From NCBI RefSeq assembly GCF_000518165.1, contig NZ_JADB01000002.1, positions 62,001 to 126,000 of the forward strand: a DNA stretch of 64,000 bases, given 5' to 3'. Position 1 is the stretch's first letter, and the number at the start of each line of letters is the position of its first letter. The notes under the pieces were generated by a model. The model ran no database searches and was not told the origin of the DNA. It saw nothing but the letters and a program-made list of their open reading frames with translations. Positions 9,111 through 17,426 of this stretch are shown here, piece after piece. The DNA is from Bartonella elizabethae F9251 = ATCC 49927. GTDB taxonomy: Bacteria > Pseudomonadota > Alphaproteobacteria > Rhizobiales > Rhizobiaceae. Made by a program: the position numbers and the translations under genes.

Positions 9111-10067
9111 TTACGCCAAAGATCGACCAATTTGAAGATATTTTTCCCTTCGCTCTTGTTTAAGAACTTCACCATCTTTTCCAGCCATAGCTTTTAAAGC
9201 CTCTGAAATAATCTCACCCGTTGCATCAATAGCAATCTCTTTATCACGATGCGCTCCTCCTACAGGCTCTGAGATAATGCCATCAATAATCTTTAAGCGA
9301 AGCAAATCTTGAGCGGTAATACGCATATTCATTGCAGCATCTTTTGCACGCGCTGGATCACGCCATAAAATAGACGCTGCTCCTTCTGGAGAAATAACCG
9401 AGTAAATCGCATGTTCCAACATATAAACTTTATTGGCAGCAGCAATGGCTATCGCCCCCCCAGAACCACCTTCTCCAATCACAACGGATACAATAGGAAC
9501 CTTTAGGCGCAAAGTTGCAGCGGTTGATTGAGCAATTGCTTCAGCTTGCCCACGTTCTTCAGCGCTTACCCCAGGATAAGCACCCGCCGTATCGACAAAA
9601 GTAAGAAGTGGTAAACCAAATCGGTCAGCCATTTCCATAATACGGACAGCTTTACGATATCCCTCTGGACGAGCAGAACCAAAATTATAGCGCAAACGTG
9701 TTTTTGTATCGTGACCTTTCTCTTGACCGATATAAGCAACGGCTTCTCCCTTAAAGCGTGCAAATCCAGCTTGAATAGCCTCATCTTCAGCAAACTTTCG
9801 ATCTCCTGCCAAAGGTGTCACATCACTTAATAGGCGCTTAGAATAGTCCATAAAATGCGGACGATCAGGATGACGAGCAACTTGTGTTTTTTGCCACGGC
9901 GACAATTTTTTATAAAGATCGCGCAATGCCGTTTTTGAACGTGCTTCAAGACGCGCAATCTCGTCACTCATATCAAGACCGTCTTTTTCTTGAGAAATTT
10001 TTTTTAATTCAAGAATTTTCCCATCAAGATCAGCAACTGGTTTTTCAAAATCAAGATAATTATACAT
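9111..10067 (-). CDS. accA: Acetyl-CoA carboxylase carboxyltransferase subunit alpha
   Basis: 318 residues, the standard AccA length when the ATG at 10067 (MYNYLDFEKPVADLDGKI) is used; an upstream GTG would add eight residues with no family match. With AccD it moves the carboxyl group from biotin to acetyl-CoA, the first step of fatty acid synthesis. Recognised segments are RPHFMDYSKRLLSD, RFGLPLLTFVDTAGAYPG, VVIGEGGSGGAIAIAAANKV and the YSVISPEGAASILWRD block. It lies downstream of xerD on the same strand. Confidence 0.96.
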   Translation of the reverse strand: MYNYLDFEKPVADLDGKILELKKISQEKDGLDMSDEIARLEARSKTALRDLYKKLSPWQKTQVARHPDRPHFMDYSKRLLSDVTPLAGDRKFAEDEAIQAGFARFKGEAVAYIGQEKGHDTKTRLRYNFGSARPEGYRKAVRIMEMADRFGLPLLTFVDTAGAYPGVSAEERGQAEAIAQSTAATLRLKVPIVSVVIGEGGSGGAIAIAAANKVYMLEHAIYSVISPEGAASILWRDPARAKDAAMNMRITAQDLLRLKIIDGIISEPVGGAHRDKEIAIDATGEIISEALKAMAGKDGEVLKQERREKYLQIGRSLA

Positions 10068-10157
10068 TTGTACCAACTCATTCAGTGTCACTTATACACT
10101 TATAATTTGCTTTATAAAGTTTTTTTCAAAAACATCAGCTTTTCTTTAACGCGCCTT

Positions 10158-11084
10158 TTACGCATCGGCAAGTGGATGATGCTCATTAACGAGACGATAA
10201 AGTCCCTCTTCCAACACATGGGTATAGATCTGAGTGGTAGAAATATCAGAATGACCTAACAAATGTTGAACGGCACGCAAATCAGCACCATTTTGCAAAA
10301 GATGGCTAGCAAAAGCATGGCGCAACACATGGGGAGAAAAGCTTTCACTTTTTATTCCAGCCCTTTTAGCAAGACTTTTCAATTCCCGTGCAACAACTTG
10401 GCGCGCAATATAGCCTGTTTCTGAATGGGCCGGAAAAAGATAAAGGCTTTTCGCATCTTCTCCCTGATCACGCAAATCCAACCACTGCAAAAGAATTTGA
10501 TGGGCTTTTTTCGATAACAGCACCATTCGTTCTTTTTTTCCCTTACCACGAACCAAAATATTGTATTTTTTCCCTCGAACAGCCTGCACAGGTAGACTGA
10601 CCAACTCACTAATGCGTAAACCTGTCGCATAAAGCATCTCGCTGAGCAGCTGAAGACGCAATGCACGCAGATAATCCTTAGATCCATAGTCTGCTTGATT
10701 AACCTCCACCTGCGCCAAATCAAGAAATTTTGTCACCGCATCTTCACTGATAATTTTGGGCAAAGAACGCCCTTGGCGAGGGGCATCAATATCATTGGAA
10801 GGATCATCGGCTCTTAATCCTTCTGCATAAAGAAACTGATAGAATTGACGCAATGTTGATAAACGGCGCGCTTGTGAAGTTGCAGCAAAACCAAATGTAT
10901 GCATGAGCGATAAAAGACCAATGAGATGCTCCTTTTGTGCTGAAAGAAGCGAAACCGAATGCGAAGACAATTCCTCTTGTGCCCACTGTAAATCATGCTG
11001 ATAAGCGGCAAGAGTATGAGCAGAAGCGCCTCGCTCAGCACTCATCATTTCAAGAAAACGCTCTATCACAATGTTACTTTTCAT
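10158..11084 (-). CDS. xerD: Tyrosine recombinase XerD
   Basis: 308 residues. XerD with XerC resolves chromosome dimers at dif at the septum. The amino-terminal SAM-like domain (residues 1-95) and catalytic domain are complete. Active-site residues read as Arg157 (ATGLRISEL), the Lys near 181-184 (GKGKKER), His252 and Arg255 (HVLRH), His278 (LLGHSD) and Tyr287 (TTQIYTHV). Its ATG overlaps the stop of the small membrane protein gene upstream (ATGA), so the two are probably translationally coupled. A plasmid or phage integrase is unlikely given the chromosomal setting next to aroK-aroB, the arrangement common in rhizobia. Confidence 0.93.
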   Translation of the reverse strand: MKSNIVIERFLEMMSAERGASAHTLAAYQHDLQWAQEELSSHSVSLLSAQKEHLIGLLSLMHTFGFAATSQARRLSTLRQFYQFLYAEGLRADDPSNDIDAPRQGRSLPKIISEDAVTKFLDLAQVEVNQADYGSKDYLRALRLQLLSEMLYATGLRISELVSLPVQAVRGKKYNILVRGKGKKERMVLLSKKAHQILLQWLDLRDQGEDAKSLYLFPAHSETGYIARQVVARELKSLAKRAGIKSESFSPHVLRHAFASHLLQNGADLRAVQHLLGHSDISTTQIYTHVLEEGLYRLVNEHHPLADA

Positions 11085-11242
11085 TGATTCATTCTCAAAG
11101 AAAGAGTGAGCGAATCCAAAGGGACATCAACAGATATATCCACAGTTGCAGGTTCAACAAAAACGACAAGAATGATCATTATACTAAAAAGAATAGCAAG
11201 CAAAATGAAAAGAATCATCAAAAGTCTGGTTAATGTTGGCAT
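11081..11242 (-). CDS. Small single-span membrane protein coupled to xerD (53 residues)
   Basis: A 53-codon minus-strand gene from ATG at 11242 to a TGA that overlaps the xerD start by four bases. The protein starts MPTLTRLLMILFILLAILFS, has one strongly hydrophobic segment over residues 6-29, then a short tail VEPATVDISVDVPLDSLTLS that should face the periplasm. Many rhizobia have a similar short membrane protein with a P-x-T-V-x-I-x-V tail just before xerD, which supports a real gene; its function is not known to me. It is divergent from aroK and the two share a 95-base promoter region. Confidence 0.7.
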   Translation of the reverse strand: MPTLTRLLMILFILLAILFSIMIILVVFVEPATVDISVDVPLDSLTLSLRMNQ

Positions 11243-11337
11243 AAAATAATAAACTTTCCAAAATACTCTATCTCTTATTTTATCTTATAAAGATTAACAG
11301 GAATTGACTTTAAAGCAGATAAATGCCGAAATAAGCT

Positions 11338-11928
11338 ATGAAAAGTAATCGACCCCAACATCCGCCCCTGTCACAAATAAAAAGACAAATCTTATCATCT
11401 CTCGATAATCAAGCTCTTGTGTTTGTTGGTCTTATGGGGGCAGGAAAATCAGTCATCGGAAGACGTGTTGCCACCATACTTGATTTACCCTTTTATGATT
11501 CTGATCAAGAAATTGAAAAAGCAGCGCAAATGTCTATCACAGAAATTTTTAAAATCTATGGTGAAGCGGAATTTCGTTCCCTTGAGCAGCGTGTTATTCT
11601 CAACCTGATAAAAAAACGTCCCCTTGTCTTAGCAACCGGTGGTGGTGCTTATATCAATCAAGAGATACGAAAAGCTATTCAGCAAAATGGAATATCTCTC
11701 TGGCTCAAAGCAGATCTTGATATCCTGATGCAACGTGTTTCAAAGCGTCCAACACGACCACTTCTTCAAACAGAAAATCCTAAAGAAACAATGCAAAAAC
11801 TCATGGAACAGCGTTATCCTCTCTATGCAAAAGCAAACGTAACAATTAACAGTCATAAAGAAAGCCCCTACGGTGTAGCAAAAAATGTCATACGATCTCT
11901 ACAGCACTACCTCTATACAAAAAAATAA
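11338..11928 (+). CDS. aroK: Shikimate kinase
   Basis: 196 residues. Phosphorylates shikimate at the 3-hydroxyl with ATP, the fifth step of the shikimate pathway to chorismate. The P-loop [15 protein letters not shown] begins at residue 31, [10 protein letters not shown] holds the shikimate/Mg site, ATGGGAYI is the substrate-binding loop, and [13 protein letters not shown] is the lid and adenine region. The first 25 residues are an extension common in rhizobial AroK. aroB follows after 17 bases, so the pair is an operon. Confidence 0.96.
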   Translation: MKSNRPQHPPLSQIKRQILSSLDNQALVFVGLMGAGKSVIGRRVATILDLPFYDSDQEIEKAAQMSITEIFKIYGEAEFRSLEQRVILNLIKKRPLVLATGGGAYINQEIRKAIQQNGISLWLKADLDILMQRVSKRPTRPLLQTENPKETMQKLMEQRYPLYAKANVTINSHKESPYGVAKNVIRSLQHYLYTKK

Positions 11929-11945
11929 CGATAGAAAGAATAAGC

Positions 11946-13079
11946 ATGCAAGTCAAAACTGTCACCATTAAATTAGACAAGCACTGTTACGATATCATCA
12001 TTGGTCCAGATCTTATTACGCGAGTTGCTTTACAAATTAAGGATTCACTTCAGAAAAAAATTTTTCATCAAACGCGTTTAGCAATTGTTACAGATACAAA
12101 TGTTGCACCTCTCCATTTGGATCCATTACAAGCAGAGTTAACAAAAAATAAAATCCATACTGTCCCTATTATTGTAGAAGCAGGAGAACAATCAAAATCA
12201 TTTTCAACCTTGCAAACTGTCATCGACCAAATTCTTTCCGCACGCTTAGAAAGAGGTGACTGTGTAATTGCTTTTGGTGGCGGTGTCATCGGAGATCTAG
12301 CAGGATTTGCAGCAAGTATGATCCGCCGCGGAATGAACTTCATTCAGATGCCCACAACGCTTCTTGCACAAATTGATTCCTCTGTTGGTGGAAAAACAGG
12401 CATCAACAGCCGATATGGTAAAAATCTTATTGGTGCTTTTTATCAACCGGAATGCGTTATCGCTGATACATCTGTTCTTGATACGCTCCCACCACGTGAA
12501 TTTCGCGCAGGTTATGCGGAAATGGTCAAATATGGACTTATTAACCAGCCTGATTTCTTTGAATGGCTTGAAAAAAACGGACAAGAAATTTTTTCTAATG
12601 GCGCGATAAGAATAGAAGCCATTGTTCGCTCATGCCAATTTAAAGCTGCCATAGTCGCCCGTGATGAATACGAAGCTGGAGAGCGTGCACTCTTAAATCT
12701 TGGTCATACCTTTGGACACATGCTCGAAACAGCAACCGCTTATGATTCCAAGCGTTTAATTCACGGTGAAGCTGTAGCAATTGGAATGATTCTTGCCCAT
12801 CAATTCTCTACACAACTGAATCTATGTGATCCCACACTCACACATCGTATCGAAACACACCTTAAAGCTGTGGGTTTGCCCACACAGTTAAAGGATATCC
12901 CCGGAAGGCTACCAAATGCTGAAACATTAATGACTTTCATTGCTCAAGATAAAAAAGTTTCACAAAATAATTTAACCTTTATTTTGACACGCGGACTTGG
13001 CCAATCATTTATTGCAAAAAATGTTCCACCAGATGCAGTTTTATCCTTTTTGGAACAAAAATTATCAGAAATTCGTTAA
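11946..13079 (+). CDS. aroB: 3-dehydroquinate synthase
   Basis: 377 residues, full length. Converts DAHP to 3-dehydroquinate using NAD and a divalent metal, the second step of the shikimate pathway. [19 protein letters not shown] and the [19 protein letters not shown] segments are the NAD and substrate sites, and the metal ligands are in GYAEMVKYG (Glu) and [12 protein letters not shown] (His). Its place just behind aroK is the usual alphaproteobacterial arrangement; aroE is at 51.6 kb in this same window. Confidence 0.96.
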   Translation: MQVKTVTIKLDKHCYDIIIGPDLITRVALQIKDSLQKKIFHQTRLAIVTDTNVAPLHLDPLQAELTKNKIHTVPIIVEAGEQSKSFSTLQTVIDQILSARLERGDCVIAFGGGVIGDLAGFAASMIRRGMNFIQMPTTLLAQIDSSVGGKTGINSRYGKNLIGAFYQPECVIADTSVLDTLPPREFRAGYAEMVKYGLINQPDFFEWLEKNGQEIFSNGAIRIEAIVRSCQFKAAIVARDEYEAGERALLNLGHTFGHMLETATAYDSKRLIHGEAVAIGMILAHQFSTQLNLCDPTLTHRIETHLKAVGLPTQLKDIPGRLPNAETLMTFIAQDKKVSQNNLTFILTRGLGQSFIAKNVPPDAVLSFLEQKLSEIR

Positions 13080-13139
13080 TTGATATTGAATATAATTGAT
13101 TCGTTTTTATACTTCTATTAAAGGAATAGCTATGATGAT

Positions 13140-13444
13140 GTCTGCGTAGCTCAGTAGGATAGAGCACAGGATTCCTAAAGAAATTGGGCGCTTTTAGGAG
13201 AAATCCTTAAAGTGGATCTGCTCAAATTCGGGGAAAGCTTCATGGGCAAAACGATATGCCAATCCCGAGCCAAGCCTCTCTTCACATGAGAGGAAGGTGT
13301 AGAGACTGAACGGGCAGCACCTAAAAGGCGGAAGCTTCAAGGTGAAGAGACAGTCCAGACCACAAACAACCAATAAGGTTGGCGGTGAAAACCGAAGTGG
13401 TATGAATCCTGGGGTCGCAGGTTCGAATCCTGCCGTAGACACCA
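13140..13444 (+). tRNA. tRNA-Arg(CCU) split by a group I intron
   Basis: The 5' exon is 13140-13176 and the 3' exon 13405-13444 (encoded CCA included), 77 bases once joined. Acceptor stem GTCTGCG pairs with CGTAGAC (one G-T), D-arm GCTC/GAGC, anticodon stem CAGGA/TCCTG around loop TTCCTAA, T-arm GCAGG/CCTGC. The break lies directly after the anticodon CCT, that is after position 36. The rare AGG codon is read. The same tRNA is known to be split at the anticodon loop by a group I intron in Agrobacterium and relatives, so the reading is secure in kind. No other tRNA is adjacent. Confidence 0.93.
13177..13404 (+). ncRNA. Group I self-splicing intron inside tRNA-Arg(CCU)
   Basis: 228 bases. The 5' exon ends in T and the intron ends in G, as group I introns require. 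Conserved core elements can be found: an R-like segment AGAGACTGAACGGGCAGC at about 13301-13318 and an S-like segment AAGAGACAGTCC at about 13345-13356, which would form P7 and the guanosine site. A GAGG/CCTC-type hairpin lies between 13274 and 13293. No homing endonuclease ORF is present. I have not drawn P1 fully. Splicing in the cell is inferred from the family. Confidence 0.88.
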
Positions 13445-13484
13445 TCAGATTAAAGACAAATTACTTTTCATATAGGGAAGCATT

Positions 13485-13868
13485 ATGAAAAAAACTCTAC
13501 AAATTTTAGGATTTTTTTCCTTTTTATTATTTTTCAATGTCACTAATAGCTTAGCTGCTGCTTTAGTCATTGAAGTGTCAGGTAATCCAGAAACACAAAC
13601 CATAACCTATCAATGTGATATGGGAGAAAATAAAGAACGCGTTAAAGCAACCTATCACAACGCTGACGATATTTCATTGGTTGATTTTAAATGGAAAGAC
13701 GATCGTATTATCGCTGCGAATGTAATTGCTGCTTCTGGAGCAAAATATGTAGGGGAGCAATATATCTGGTGGGAGAAAAATAAAGAAGTAACACTTTATG
13801 ATCTTATCCAAGATCCAGAAGAAAAAAAACCCATCCTCTGTAAGGATGAATCACTGTTATTATTTTAA
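13485..13868 (+). CDS. Periplasmic MliC-type C-type lysozyme inhibitor, copy 1
   Basis: 127 residues with a cleavable signal peptide (first 25 residues, ending SLAAA) and no lipobox, so probably periplasmic. The MliC/PliC domain pattern is clear: TYQCDMGENKERVKATYHN, then AASGAKY (residues 82-88) and IWWEKNK (94-100). Ser84 and Lys98 match the positions that enter the lysozyme active site in the known MliC-lysozyme structure. Cys44 and Cys119 can form the family disulfide. It should protect peptidoglycan from host lysozyme. Copy 2 follows after 17 bases. WWEKN replaces the usual WWTKG, so affinity could differ. Confidence 0.8.
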   Translation: MKKTLQILGFFSFLLFFNVTNSLAAALVIEVSGNPETQTITYQCDMGENKERVKATYHNADDISLVDFKWKDDRIIAANVIAASGAKYVGEQYIWWEKNKEVTLYDLIQDPEEKKPILCKDESLLLF

Positions 13869-13885
13869 ATAACTGAGGAAATATC

Positions 13886-14278
13886 ATGAAAAAAATTGCT
13901 TTTATTGTAGGATTTTTTACTGCTTTAAGCCTACCGCTCTTCGGTTCACTTAATGCTTTTGCTGGCTCTTTAGTTATTGAAGTCCCAGATGATCCAGAGC
14001 CCACAACAGAAGTTACTACCTATCAATGCGAAACAGGGACAAGTAAAGAGTCTGTTGAAGTAACCTATCTCAATGCTGGGAACATTTCACTTGTTGATTT
14101 CAAATGGCAAGGAAAACGCATCATCGCTTCCCGTAGTATCAGTGCTTCTGGAACAAAATATATGGGAGGACCCTATATATGGTGGACAAAAGGGAACGAA
14201 GCCATGCTTTCTGATCTCATCAATGACCCAGAAGAAAAAAATCTTATTCACTGTATAGAAGAACAAAAAACAGAATAA
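13886..14278 (+). CDS. Periplasmic MliC-type C-type lysozyme inhibitor, copy 2
   Basis: 130 residues, a paralogue of the preceding gene with the same layout: signal peptide ending near NAFAG, then TTYQCETGTSKESVEVTYLN, SASGTKY (86-92), IWWTKGNEAML, and Cys48/Cys123 for the disulfide. It keeps the canonical WWTKG motif with Lys102. About half of the residues match copy 1, with DFKW and ISLVDF segments identical, so the pair arose by an older tandem duplication. The ribosome binding site GAGG precedes the ATG. Both are probably cotranscribed. The name rests on motif recognition. Confidence 0.82.
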   Translation: MKKIAFIVGFFTALSLPLFGSLNAFAGSLVIEVPDDPEPTTEVTTYQCETGTSKESVEVTYLNAGNISLVDFKWQGKRIIASRSISASGTKYMGGPYIWWTKGNEAMLSDLINDPEEKNLIHCIEEQKTE

Positions 14279-14295
14279 AAAAAGCTTATGGTATC

Positions 14296-14706
14296 TTAAA
14301 AATCGCTCTGGCTCGTATCACATGACATTTCTTCGGAAGTAGATGTTTGTTTTTCCATCTGACGTGATAAAAGGGCCAGCGGTTTTTTTAATTTATTTTC
14401 TGAATAGTCTCGATAAGCTGCTGCTTGTGATACCAACATAGAAGCGACTGGTATTGTTACAAGTAAAAAAATTACCAACAAAAATTCATGAAAAACAAAA
14501 TGATGATCGACAAAAATTGAATAAAGAAATGACGCAACAAGAATACTACCCGCGCCCCAACTTGTGCTCAACGAAAGCATATGTAAACGCTTATAAAAAG
14601 TGGGAAGACGCACCAATCCTATCGTTCCAATCAGTGTGAGACCAGATCCTAAGATCAAAAAAACAGTGACAGCAATAGCCACAACAAGCGATGCATCATC
14701 CTTCAT
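14296..14706 (-). CDS. phaG: Cation/proton antiporter subunit G
   Basis: 136 residues, three predicted membrane spans (VVAIAVTVFLILGSGLTLIG, then two more before residue 105) and a hydrophilic serine- and threonine-rich tail. The GLVRLPTFYKRLHMLS segment is the MnhG/PhaG signature. It is the last gene of the pha operon, a multisubunit Mrp-type Na+ or K+/H+ antiporter. The start ATG overlaps the phaF stop (ATGA). Confidence 0.93.
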   Translation of the reverse strand: MKDDASLVVAIAVTVFLILGSGLTLIGTIGLVRLPTFYKRLHMLSLSTSWGAGSILVASFLYSIFVDHHFVFHEFLLVIFLLVTIPVASMLVSQAAAYRDYSENKLKKPLALLSRQMEKQTSTSEEMSCDTSQSDF

Positions 14707-14984
14707 TCAATAATCTCCCCCCGCATGAGAAATTTTGCCAAAGCAATACTTGATATAGGACCCAATAAGCCAACAATGAGAGCTGCCACAAAATAAATGG
14801 TTGTTCCTGAACGGATATCAAAGGTCAGAAATAAAAGAATAGTGATTATATAAAGGGCATCCAACCCCACAATCCGATCTTGCGCTCGTGGACCACGAAT
14901 CAACCGAAATAGCGCGAGAATCATTGCCAAACTTAAAAAAAACTGTGAAAGATAAAGCCCCCAATAAAGGATCAGCATACTCAT
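14703..14984 (-). CDS. phaF: Cation/proton antiporter subunit F
   Basis: 93 residues with three membrane spans and the conserved LFRLIRGPRAQDRIVGLDAL motif of MnhF/PhaF after the first one. Small accessory subunit of the Mrp-type antiporter. Start overlaps the phaE stop by one base (TAATG) and its end overlaps phaG. Confidence 0.94.
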   Translation of the reverse strand: MSMLILYWGLYLSQFFLSLAMILALFRLIRGPRAQDRIVGLDALYIITILLFLTFDIRSGTTIYFVAALIVGLLGPISSIALAKFLMRGEIIE

Positions 14985-15466
14985 TAAAAAATCTCCAAAA
15001 GTAATTGCTCATAGCGTTTTTTGATCAATTTTTGGTAATCATATCCATTTTCAAAATTTAAGACATGAAGCAAAAGTTCACTATTCTTTCTATTATAGGC
15101 AATCCAAACAGTCCCTGGAGTTGCTGAAAGAATACAGGCCAAAACAGCTAAAGCGGTGCGACTTTCAAGCGAAATGGGCACCACAATAAAACCAGACTGC
15201 TGTTTCCGAGTTTTTTTGGTTAAAACGAAGCAAGCCACAGCAATATTTGAAATAATAGAATCAACAAACACACGAAAAAACAGCTGAAAGGCGGCACGCC
15301 AACTTTTAATCGTTATTTTTTCCGGCTCAAGAAGCCGCATCATCCAGCCCCCAAATAACGCAATGATAATTCCTAAAAGTAGTTGACCAAAACTAAAACC
15401 ATTTAAAATCAGCCACATAAAAATAATTGCTACGCTAGAAAAAGGGAAAAAATAACAATATTTCAC
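14984..15466 (-). CDS. phaE: Cation/proton antiporter subunit E
   Basis: 160 residues. Starts with GTG overlapping the phaD stop by one base (TAGTG). Two amino-terminal membrane spans, then the domain typical of MnhE/PhaE with LILNGFSFGQLLLG and the LAVLACILSATPGTVWIAY signature. Accessory membrane subunit needed for complex assembly in characterised Mrp systems. Confidence 0.93.
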   Translation of the reverse strand: MKYCYFFPFSSVAIIFMWLILNGFSFGQLLLGIIIALFGGWMMRLLEPEKITIKSWRAAFQLFFRVFVDSIISNIAVACFVLTKKTRKQQSGFIVVPISLESRTALAVLACILSATPGTVWIAYNRKNSELLLHVLNFENGYDYQKLIKKRYEQLLLEIF

Positions 15467-17085
15467 TAATGAATCCCCCTATTTTCAAGAGAAAAATCAT
15501 CTAAAACGCTACCAATATAATTTTGAGGTTCATACAAAGTTTTAGCTGTTTCAAACATATAACGACTAACAGGACCAGCGACAATTGTAATAAGAAAACA
15601 CAAAGCAAGCAGAACAGCAATGGGGGCAAATTCAATCACCTGCACCCTTGGAATCCTCCCTTCAAGAGAAATCCAAAAAGTTCGAATGCCCGTTCGTGTC
15701 ATCGCAATAAAAGCCGCAAAACCAGAGAGAGTGACAAAAATCATAAAAAGCCAATCGTGATAAACAGGGAGAGAGGGAGAAATATTTTCTTTACTATGTT
15801 TTAAGAGTGCCACAAACATCATAAATTTAGCAACAAAACCAGAAAAAGGAGGTAGACCAATAATCAAAAGTGCACAAAGACCAAAACAAGCTCCAAGAAT
15901 TGCCAAAGTTACCGGTAAATAAGTCCCTACCTCATCTTCCTCCTCCTCTTCATCGTCCCCATAGACTTCCATTGTCACCGTCAAAACATTGGCAGCTACA
16001 TCTTGACAGCGTTCAACCAATTCCACCAAAAGAAAAAAAGCCCCCAGAGCCAAAGTTGAGGAAACAATATAAAAGAGTGCGCCTGCAACCAGAGCTGTAT
16101 TGCCGATCCCAATTGCTGTTAACAATGTCCCAGAAGAAACCAAAACACTATAAGCAGCCAAACGTACCAAGACTTGACTTGCCAACACCCCAACAAAACC
16201 AAAAGCCATAGTTGCAAGCCCACCGTAAAACAAAACCGTTTGACCAAAATGGCTAAAATGTCCACCTTCTGGACCAAACCATAACAATGTTAAACGTAAA
16301 ATAATATAAATACCGACTTTGCTTAAAAGCGCAAAAGAAGCTCCCACAGGGGCTACAGCTGCACTATAAGTTGGCATCAACCAAAAATTCAATGGCCACA
16401 CCCCTGCTTTAATTAAGAAAGCAATTCCCAAAAGTGCAGCCCCTATTTCGAATAAAGTCATATCGCTAGAAGCGATATATTGCATTTTTACAGCCAAATC
16501 AGCCATATTGAGGGTGCCTACGATTCCGTAAATAAGTGCCGCACCAACGAGAAAAAACAACGAAGCAACCAGATTAATCACGACATAATGCAACCCCGCG
16601 CGCACACGTAAAGGACCAGAACCATGCAATGCAAGGCCATAAGAAGCTGTTAACATCACTTCAAAAAATACAAATAAATTAAATAAATCACCGGTTAAAA
16701 AAGCGCCGTTTATTCCGACCATGAAAAACTGCATCAATGACTGAAAATGAGGACCCGCTTTATACCAATGTGCTCGAGCAAAAACCAACGTCGCGCTGAT
16801 CACCAAGCTAGAAAGCAAAAGCATCATAGCACTTAAGCGATCAAGCACCAAAACAATACCAAAAGGAGAAGGCCAATTACCAAGCCGATAAACATCCACA
16901 GCTGGTGCAACGTCAAGAGCACGTATCACCAGTAGAACAGCAATGACAATTAACAATGCGGCAGAAAAAATACTTATGAGTGATTTCAATTTTGAACGAC
17001 GTTCATCATAGAAAAGAAGAAAGGCTCCAGTACTTAACGGCAAAAGAATCGGCAAGATAAGAAGATGATGCACACAAGCTCCCAT
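15466..17085 (-). CDS. phaD: Cation/proton antiporter subunit D
   Basis: 539 residues, about 14 membrane spans, homologous to complex I subunits NuoM/NuoN. The essential Glu is in FFEVMLTASYGL (near residue 142) and the essential Lys in LIKAGVWPLNFWLMP (near 227). One of the two proton-translocating subunits of the Mrp-type antiporter. The start ATG overlaps the phaC stop (TGATG). A run of nine acidic residues in ten (about 376-385, DDEEEEEDE) sits in a loop between spans; rhizobial PhaD proteins often have an acidic loop there. Confidence 0.94.
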   Translation of the reverse strand: MGACVHHLLILPILLPLSTGAFLLFYDERRSKLKSLISIFSAALLIVIAVLLVIRALDVAPAVDVYRLGNWPSPFGIVLVLDRLSAMMLLLSSLVISATLVFARAHWYKAGPHFQSLMQFFMVGINGAFLTGDLFNLFVFFEVMLTASYGLALHGSGPLRVRAGLHYVVINLVASLFFLVGAALIYGIVGTLNMADLAVKMQYIASSDMTLFEIGAALLGIAFLIKAGVWPLNFWLMPTYSAAVAPVGASFALLSKVGIYIILRLTLLWFGPEGGHFSHFGQTVLFYGGLATMAFGFVGVLASQVLVRLAAYSVLVSSGTLLTAIGIGNTALVAGALFYIVSSTLALGAFFLLVELVERCQDVAANVLTVTMEVYGDDEEEEEDEVGTYLPVTLAILGACFGLCALLIIGLPPFSGFVAKFMMFVALLKHSKENISPSLPVYHDWLFMIFVTLSGFAAFIAMTRTGIRTFWISLEGRIPRVQVIEFAPIAVLLALCFLITIVAGPVSRYMFETAKTLYEPQNYIGSVLDDFSLENRGIH

Positions 17086-17426
17086 CACTGTACCTCACGT
17101 CCATCAACGTGATCTGAACCTGTTAAACCGCGTGAAACCAACAAAATAACCAAAAATAAAGCTGTCGTTGCAAAACCGATCACAATCGAAGTTAAAACCA
17201 ACGCCTGTGGAAGAGGATCAACATAATTCGCTGGATTGATAGCCATCGTAGGATCAACGATTGGTGCTGCATTACTGCGTGGCCTACTCATTGCAAATAT
17301 AAAAAGATTAACGCCATAGGATATCAAAGACAAACCAAGAATGACTTGAAAAGTTCGAGGACGCAAAATGAGCCAAATTCCCGATCCCACAAGAACACCA
17401 ATAGCCAAAGAAAGAATAATTTCCAT
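17085..17426 (-). CDS. phaC: Cation/proton antiporter subunit C
   Basis: 113 residues, three membrane spans, homologous to NuoK. The LSLISYGVNLFIFAMSRPRSNAAP and LPQALVLTSIVIGFATTALF segments (each listed in part) are the MnhC/PhaC hallmarks. Overlaps phaAB by one base (TAATG) and phaD by one base, so synthesis is probably coupled through the operon. Confidence 0.94.
   Translation of the reverse strand: MEIILSLAIGVLVGSGIWLILRPRTFQVILGLSLISYGVNLFIFAMSRPRSNAAPIVDPTMAINPANYVDPLPQALVLTSIVIGFATTALFLVILLVSRGLTGSDHVDGREVQ

Noticed and set aside
10158-11084. Reading xerD as a phage or island integrase
   Set aside because: Full XerD motifs, coupling to a conserved small gene, and location beside aroK-aroB and accA point to the housekeeping enzyme; no att-like repeats or phage genes nearby.
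13194-13445. 83-residue minus-strand ORF starting MVSTAGFEPATPGF
   Set aside because: It is antisense to the tRNA-Arg 3' exon and group I intron; this peptide start is a well-known artefact of translating tRNA genes in reverse.
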